From contig JAWZSP010000007.1 in NCBI GenBank assembly GCA_034401135.1, positions 186,001 to 250,000 on the forward strand: a stretch of 64,000 bases of DNA. The letters are read 5' to 3'. Each line of letters starts with the position of its first letter. Position 1 is the first letter of the stretch. A program made the position numbers and the translations under genes. Source of the DNA: Volutella citrinella (Eukaryota; Ascomycota; Sordariomycetes; Hypocreales; Nectriaceae). Positions 58,614-64,000 of this stretch are shown one piece after another. The notes below the pieces were generated by a model. The model was not told the origin of the DNA. It worked only from the letters and a program-made list of their open reading frames with translations, and made no database searches.

Positions 58614-60239
58614 ATGGCCGACGACCAAGCAACCCAGCAGGGGCAGTGCGCCGATCCCCAGACGACGGCAGCCACCGACTCCGCGCCAGCCCCCGCCACG
58701 GTCCAGATCCAGGATGCTATTGTGCGTCCTAGACCCGAAGGAAGCTTGATTTGTGATGTATAAAATCTGACAGTGTCTGCCTCAGGACGCCGACACCGAC
58801 GAGACCGACTCTGCCTTTGGAGATGTGAGAAGCCTAGGCGACGTAGCTCCCTTTGCGGCATGGCATTAACGCGTGATTGCAGGGTGTTGAGCCTTCGTTT
58901 GCGTCGCTTTCATCCAGCGTCCTCCAGTACCAGGAGGAAAATGGACGACGCTATCATGGACTGAGCCAAGGAAGTAAGCAGCCGTCCCATCGCCTTCCTG
59001 CTCTGGGATGTTGTGCTAACGTCACCATCAGAGTACGTGCTTCCGAATGACGAGGTAAGTGGTCTTCGATCGCGCATGTTTATCCAACGCCATCTGATGC
59101 GGGATACCTCTCCTACAGGCAGAGAATGAACGACTCGGTAAGTACATTGCAGGTGGCCTGTGAACTATACTGACTGTCAGCCTAGATGTCCAGCACGAGC
59201 TATATGTTCGCACCCAAAACGGAGAGCTGGCAATGTGCCCCAAGGGCAAAGGTGCCAAGCGTGTTCTTGACATGGGCACTGGCACTGGCGCATGGGCCAT
59301 CGACTATGGTGCGTCTTCCGCTTCTTGAACAAACGTGCACAAGCAGTACTGATATTAGTTGCGCAGCGGACCTTCATCCGGAAGCCGAGGTTGGACCCTT
59401 CCTCTCCTTGTTCGTGATGTCTTGCTGATACCATTTTGATAGGTCATCGGCGTTGATCTGAGCCCGATCCAGCCCTCCTTGTACGCCATATCCATTTCCC
59501 GTTCTCGATCCTGGGTCGAGTGTCGTGCTAATCTGCTTTTACTGTAGCGTCCCCCCCAACGTCACTTTTGAGATTGACGATCTCGAGAAGCCGTGGACCT
59601 GGTCCACAAAGTTTGACTTCATCTTTGCCCGCATGATGCTGGGCTGTTTTGAAGACCTTCCCAAGATGATCAAGGTCGCCTACGACAACCTGGAGCCCGG
59701 CGGCTACATGGAGCTCCAGGACATGGGCCTCCCCGCGCGGTCCGACGACGGCACCCTGGACCCGGACAGCCACCTGGCCAAGTGGTGCCAGTACTGCCTC
59801 GACGCCGGTAAGAACCTCGGTCGCCCCGTGTTCCCGACCACAGAGTACAAGAACTACCTCGCCGAGGCCGGCTTCGAGGACATTGTCGAGGTCCAGAAAA
59901 AGTGGCCCACCAACTCGTGGCCGCGTGACAAAAACTTCAAGGAGCTCGGCAACTGGGCCTACGCCAACATCGCCGGCGGCCTGAAGGGCCTCTCGCTCGC
60001 TCACTTTACGCGTGGCCTTGGCTGGACCCAGGAGGAGACGATGGTGTTCTGTGCCCAGACGCGCAAGGACCTCAAGGATCACAAGATCCACGCTTACTGG
60101 CCCATGTGAGTTGCAACCCAGCGTTTATTTCCTTTGCTTTGTCGTCTTCTCTCTTGCCAAGTACTGTCGATGCATTCCCAACTAACCTTGGCTTAGCTAC
60201 ATGGTCTATGCACGAAAGCCGCTGTCCGCTACAGATTGA
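58614..60239 (+). CDS. SAM-dependent methyltransferase, LaeA-like/TAM-type
   Basis: Ten exons (58614-58721, 58786-58824, 58883-58973, 59032-59054, 59119-59137, 59186-59308, 59367-59389, 59443-59480, 59548-60105, 60197-60239) give 354 residues; several exons are under 40 bases. The N-terminus is low-complexity and acidic, then YQEENGRRYHGLSQGKYVLPNDE, the SAM-binding motif I RVLDMGTGTGAWAIDYAD, the acidic VIGVDLSPIQPSFVPPN, FEIDDLEKPW, and LEPGGYMELQDMGLPA. This is the pattern of the large fungal LaeA-like family, whose members are often cluster tailoring enzymes or regulators. The acceptor of exon 6 was set at 59185 because the nearer AG gives an immediate stop. Confidence 0.9.
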
Positions 60240-60579
60240 TAGGTTTGCTTGAGTAGAATGGTCTTTGGTGTTTCGTTGCAGGCGGGTTTTTTTTGAGAAG
60301 CGTTAAGAAAATGAGTCGAAATGAACAATCATGATACAGCATGTCCTTTTACTTCGGTGGTGCAGTGGGCTTTGCGGCGTTGGTAGCGCAGACATTGAAT
60401 TCTTGAGTCCCAGCCTTGAGTATTAAATAGTGGTCGTTGACTGTTTCATTATCCGTCCGCTGGTCACAATGTTCAGCTTCAATTCACTTGATATCAAGAA
60501 AACCACAGGCCAAGAGCATAAATCTGCAATGCCACAGATGATTAATGAAATAATGAGTCTATAGAAGCCAACGCTCGCC
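60240..60579. other. convergent 3' intergenic region
   Basis: 340 bases between the convergent 3' ends of the methyltransferase and flavin monooxygenase genes. Nothing recognised. Confidence 0.5.
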
Positions 60580-62064
60580 TCAAGCGCTCACAGTGGCCTC
60601 AATACCACTGCGAAATGAATCCAACGCTGGCTCTACAACCTTGACGGCGGCGCGTCTCTTCTCCGTGCTGGCTACAAACTCTGCGTACCGAGTTTTCCAC
60701 TTATCATTCACTCCCTCCATCTCCTCCACCCCCAGGCGCCGGGCATCTTGGTTGATCCAGGCCCGGACGTCCTCTATGTACTCAACGTCCTTCTTCATCA
60801 AGCTGTGGAAGTTCCTGAGGTTCCCAGACACCAAAGCCTTGCGGTCGATGTACTCTCTGCGCAGCGCTTGTTCGTCTGGGAGCTCGGCCTTGTTCGCGAC
60901 AACCCTGGCGACGGCGTGGCCCTGGAAGTCGTACAGAGAAAAGGTCGAGACGTGGAACGGCACGCCGACGAAGCTCAGCGTCGGATCGGGGATGTACCAG
61001 ATGTCCTTGTGGAGGTTGTGCGTCAGGAGCCCGTCGCCAGTGACAATGACCTTTTCATCCGCCTCCTCTGCTGGGACGTCTGGAGCCTGTAGTCCTCCTA
61101 GGAACGGGTACGACGTGAGGTAGCCAGTGGCCACGATGATCTGATCCACGTCCTCAACTACACGGCCGCTATTGAATGAGATGCTCCCGTATCCTCTGGT
61201 TGAGCTGCCCTCGGACTTGGGGCTGAACTGCACGACACCGCCAACTAGGATCGCATTCTCGGGCGACGGCACATCGAAATCGCCTCCGCGGGTGCTCACG
61301 TAGACCTTCTCCGCAATGCCGTTTAGTTCCTTTGCAATGTCATGTGAGGAAATGCCACCGCCGATGAGGAGCACCCTCTTCCCCTTGAAGGCATCGGGTG
61401 TCCTGTACCGCTTGGAGTGTCCCACCGTCTCTGGGAATGTCTTTTTCCAGTCGCTCAGACCAGGAATCTCGGGGATCCGGGGCTCATGGTAGTGTCCGCT
61501 AGCTACCACGACGTGATCAAACTCGTACTGCTTCTTTGTGAATTCCGGCCCTGAAGGCGTGTCTCGCAGCGTCGTCGCCTTGAGTATCCACGTGGACGAG
61601 CCCGCCGGCTTCCAGGCATCGTCGACGCTCGTGTTGAACAGCGTCCTCGCGTCGACCTGGCTGCCCAAAGCTAGATCCTGAATGTACTTTTCAATCTTGT
61701 CCTGGCTGACAAACTCGTCGGTGCCCTGCGGCCAGTCCAGCAAGATGCTCCGCATCAGCGACGTGGGCACATTGTTCCTGAGGCCCGCGTAGCACGGTCC
61801 CGGGGGGGCGTGGGCGAGCGACGTCGTAGCAAAGTCACTGGTCAATACAGTTTCTCTGGTTCCCGGCGCGGGAGGCTCATTGTTGGGATACGGAGGCTCG
61901 AGGGGACTGCGTGGATCAAAGTGCCAGACGCCGCCGGCGATGGATGTGCGCTCAAAGACTGTGACGTCTTGGCCGTAGCGCAGCAGGTGTGCGGCCGTTG
62001 CAATGCCACTAATTCCTGCGCCAATTACGGCCACCTTCTTGCTCGGCAGTGTCGGGTTGCTCAT
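60580..62064 (-). CDS. flavin-containing monooxygenase (FMO family)
   Basis: A single-exon minus-strand gene of 494 residues from the Met at 62064; the frame continues upstream to 62142, but the FAD site should be near the N-terminus. The FAD fold VAVIGAGISGIATAAHLLRYG starts at about residue 12. ERTSIAGGVW follows, then VVVASGHYHEPRIPEIPG, the FMO-type segment KTFPETVGHSKRYR, the NADPH fold VLLIGGGISSHDIAKEL, and IIVATGYLTSYPF. FMOs oxygenate soft nucleophiles (N, S) or act as Baeyer-Villiger-like enzymes, using NADPH and O2. The motif normally reading FxGxxxHSxxY has V before GHS, otherwise intact. A TATAAA box lies about 100 bases upstream. The neighbours suggest a tailoring oxidase. Confidence 0.92.
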   Translation of the reverse strand: MSNPTLPSKKVAVIGAGISGIATAAHLLRYGQDVTVFERTSIAGGVWHFDPRSPLEPPYPNNEPPAPGTRETVLTSDFATTSLAHAPPGPCYAGLRNNVPTSLMRSILLDWPQGTDEFVSQDKIEKYIQDLALGSQVDARTLFNTSVDDAWKPAGSSTWILKATTLRDTPSGPEFTKKQYEFDHVVVASGHYHEPRIPEIPGLSDWKKTFPETVGHSKRYRTPDAFKGKRVLLIGGGISSHDIAKELNGIAEKVYVSTRGGDFDVPSPENAILVGGVVQFSPKSEGSSTRGYGSISFNSGRVVEDVDQIIVATGYLTSYPFLGGLQAPDVPAEEADEKVIVTGDGLLTHNLHKDIWYIPDPTLSFVGVPFHVSTFSLYDFQGHAVARVVANKAELPDEQALRREYIDRKALVSGNLRNFHSLMKKDVEYIEDVRAWINQDARRLGVEEMEGVNDKWKTRYAEFVASTEKRRAAVKVVEPALDSFRSGIEATVSA

Positions 62065-62631
62065 TGTGGGTGGCGGATTGATGAAGCAATTGGGCTTTTG
62101 GAGATGCCACGTTTGGGAGTGAGACAAACGCGTCAGCCACAATTAAACTCTGGGCGTATCTTGGCTTTATATGAGCGTTTTTGTCTCACTCAACCGTATT
62201 TCCGGGCTCTGCCGTGCACCGAAGCCGCGAAGACATACGGATGGATCGCGGTTGATGTGCTTGGCGTTGCCGATTACGTGCTCGCCCCTCGGCTGGTAGA
62301 TGGGCCCATAATCCCCTCGACGCGCCCACAAAGCCCAATCAGTCTGTCTGATAGTGGCAGACCATCTGCAAGTTTATCCGTTCAATGATCGCGTGCTTGG
62401 ATGCTGAGTCCCCCAATCTGCACCAGGACCATACTGGGAGGGGGAGCTGAATGGCTTCGTGCAACTGCCGCTGTTACGATCCATTTCTTCTTAGTAATCT
62501 CATGCTATGGCACCATTAGCTTCTACAGAGTGTGAAAGATGGCTGAATGAAGGCGAATCGATGGTCTTTGCTTCTTCTTTGTTGGTATTCATCTCAATTG
62601 GATCAATCTGAAGTGTCTAAGCCCGGCTTGC
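62065..62631. promoter_or_regulatory. flavin monooxygenase promoter region
   Basis: 567 bases between two minus-strand genes. TATAAA on the minus strand at 62166-62171 is about 100 bases upstream of the monooxygenase ATG. The rest is the 3' flank of the dioxygenase gene. Confidence 0.5.
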
Positions 62632-63900
62632 CTAAGCAGCCTCATCTTCAATTTCAAGATTCCCAACCTTGAACTTCTTGCCCTTCATGTCCGCATAGTC
62701 GGCGTGATCGTGGTAATTCCTCACCCGCTCCCTGACATATTGCAGTCCAGTAACTGGAGCGGCGCTCTCTCCGTCTCCCGCAACCAACCCCAGTCGTCGG
62801 AGAAGCGGCGACGGCGCGGGCGCGATGTTTGTGTCGTTGCCCGGTCTCACAAAGTAGAAGAGACCCTGGCGAAACAGGTGCGCCTGGTCCTCTGGTGGAC
62901 GAACGACGCGGTGAGTGGTTGATTTCAGGTATCCAGAAGACCAAAAGTCGATGGTGTCTCCAACATTGCAAATGATGCCGTTATCCACTGGGGGCACATA
63001 CTGCCACTCTCCCGTCGACGTCTTGATCTGCAGCCCAGCAATGTCCTGGCTCCAGAGAAGAGTGAGTGACCCAAAGTCAGTGTGGGCTCGCGACCATGTG
63101 TTTTGAACCCGAATGTCTTCTTCGAGTGGTCGTGGATGGTAAATCATGTATCTGAGGTGGTCTTCGCTGGCCAAGCCATACTCATGGCGAGATGAGAAGT
63201 AGTCTTCGGGTAGCTCTAGAATGATGGCGAATAATGTGAAGACCTTTTTGGCAAGGTCGCATGCTTTCTGCTAGTTATTCAGTACGAAAGCAGACCAGAG
63301 CACCGGATTTGTGACTTACACGAGAGTATGCTTCAATCTCTGCGGCAAAGGGCTCTAGGGAAGGGTGAAAGGGCTCCTTCTCGTTTTCGGGGATGAACTT
63401 GGGGATATTGATGAGTTCCACGTTGTCAAGGACATCAGTTCCCATGACTGTCTTCTCGTGTGGCTAATTGTCGTTAGCAATTTCCGCTTCCTCTAAACAC
63501 GAGCTGACTTACTGGTTTCCAGCCAAAGTAGTTTCCCTTTCCAAAGTCCACTCGATATCCTTCCTTGCCCTTTTCCTCAGAGGACTGTGAAAAGAACCTT
63601 TGCCCAATATCATACTGCCTTTGGACCTCCTCTTGATCAAAACCTGTGTTGATGAGGCTGAAGAAGCCAGTGTTGGAGACCTGCCAAACCAATGGTCAGA
63701 CATCTCTCAGACGTTTGGCCGACTTCACTCACAGCGTCTCGTAGTTCATTCGCCAGCTCGTGCTTTCCACCAGGCTGATCAAACTTGCTCATATCTAGTA
63801 CTTGAATCTTCGCCCAAAGGAGATCTTTGGTCGTCTTCTCTGGCCTCTGCCACTTGGGCAATGCCGCCGTCGGCTGGGATACAACAAGGGCTGGGGACAT
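62632..63900 (-). CDS. 2-oxoglutarate/Fe(II)-dependent oxygenase, isopenicillin-N-synthase-like
   Basis: Minus-strand exons 63733-63900, 63513-63680, 63320-63463 and 62632-63270 give 372 residues. The DIOX_N part has VSNTGFFSLINTGF, DFGKGNYFGWKP and PEDYFSSRHEYG. The double-stranded beta-helix core has the iron ligands H-x-D in WSRAHTDFGSLTLLW and a distal His in STTHRVVRP, with ICNVGDTIDFWSSG between. The usual RxS that binds the oxo-acid carboxylate is not obvious; the region reads HLFRQGLFYF. The last acceptor is a tandem TAGCAG, so exon 4 may start at 63270 or 63267, changing the protein by one Gln. Such enzymes hydroxylate, desaturate or cyclise specialised metabolites and plant hormones. 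Confidence 0.9.
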
Positions 63901-64000
63901 GGTTCAACTTCACAAGCGGGTACTTGCAAAGGAGTGCTTGTTCTTCTGGGATTAAGCCCATTTCAGGCAGCACCTAATCCCGTATCTTTTATGACCAGGG
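63901..64000. other. right edge, promoter side of the dioxygenase gene
   Basis: Only 100 bases upstream of the last start codon are present; no further gene is visible. Confidence 0.5.

Noticed and set aside
59528..60091. 187-codon minus-strand frame
   Set aside because: Antisense to the large exon of the methyltransferase.

Overview
The window is nuclear DNA of a filamentous ascomycete. Almost every gene is split by short (about 40-90 nt) GT-AG introns with CTAAC/CTGAC-type branch sites. The protein families are typical of Pezizomycotina: DUF3433 and DUF3176 membrane proteins, Zn2Cys6 regulators, a HET-C2-type glycolipid transfer protein, LaeA-like methyltransferases and small secreted cysteine proteins. 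A Sordariomycete, probably of the Hypocreales, is my best guess from family content; no marker here proves it. I found 24 intact-looking or window-truncated protein genes, one clear pseudogene and one possible orphan exon. I saw no tRNA, rRNA, CRISPR array or transposase gene.

Layout. 0-5.5 kb: a 5'-truncated P5C-dehydrogenase-like gene, a DUF3445 heme N-demethylase-like gene and a class III aminotransferase, all on the plus strand, looking like a small amine or amino-acid catabolic group. 5.5-13.1 kb: two large membrane proteins (DUF3176, then divergent DUF3433). 13.4-17.3 kb: a gene-poor, repeat-rich zone with two small secreted protein genes, one pseudogenised tandem copy and an extra promoter-like remnant. 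17.8-21.3 kb: an aminoglycoside-phosphotransferase-fold gene and a glycolipid transfer protein gene. 21.4-32 kb: Zn2Cys6 regulator, GH3 beta-glucosidase, sugar-type MFS transporter and a secreted FAD oxidase. The glucosidase and transporter share a divergent promoter carrying repeated CGGAGAATT-type boxes, and one more box lies in front of the regulator gene. 32.3-35 kb: a seven-exon OPT transporter with one GC-AG intron. 37.3-38.8 kb: a secreted jacalin/aerolysin-like protein. 40.2-41.9 kb: a Dal5-like permease.

42.6-48.1 kb holds full-length genes for two subunits of the 2-oxoglutarate dehydrogenase complex (E2, then E1) side by side. These subunits are normally encoded by scattered housekeeping genes, so this pair is probably a paralogous set. 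49.2-63.9 kb looks like a tailoring-type specialised-metabolism cluster: Zn2Cys6 regulator, DHA1-type exporter, second Zn2Cys6 regulator, P450, divergently transcribed methyltransferase, flavin monooxygenase and 2-oxoglutarate/Fe(II) oxygenase. No PKS, NRPS, terpene cyclase or DMAT gene is visible; one may lie beyond the right edge.

Exon boundaries were deduced by eye from splice signals, reading-frame continuity and remembered family conservation. Every multi-exon model given sums to an open reading frame, but none has transcript support here.
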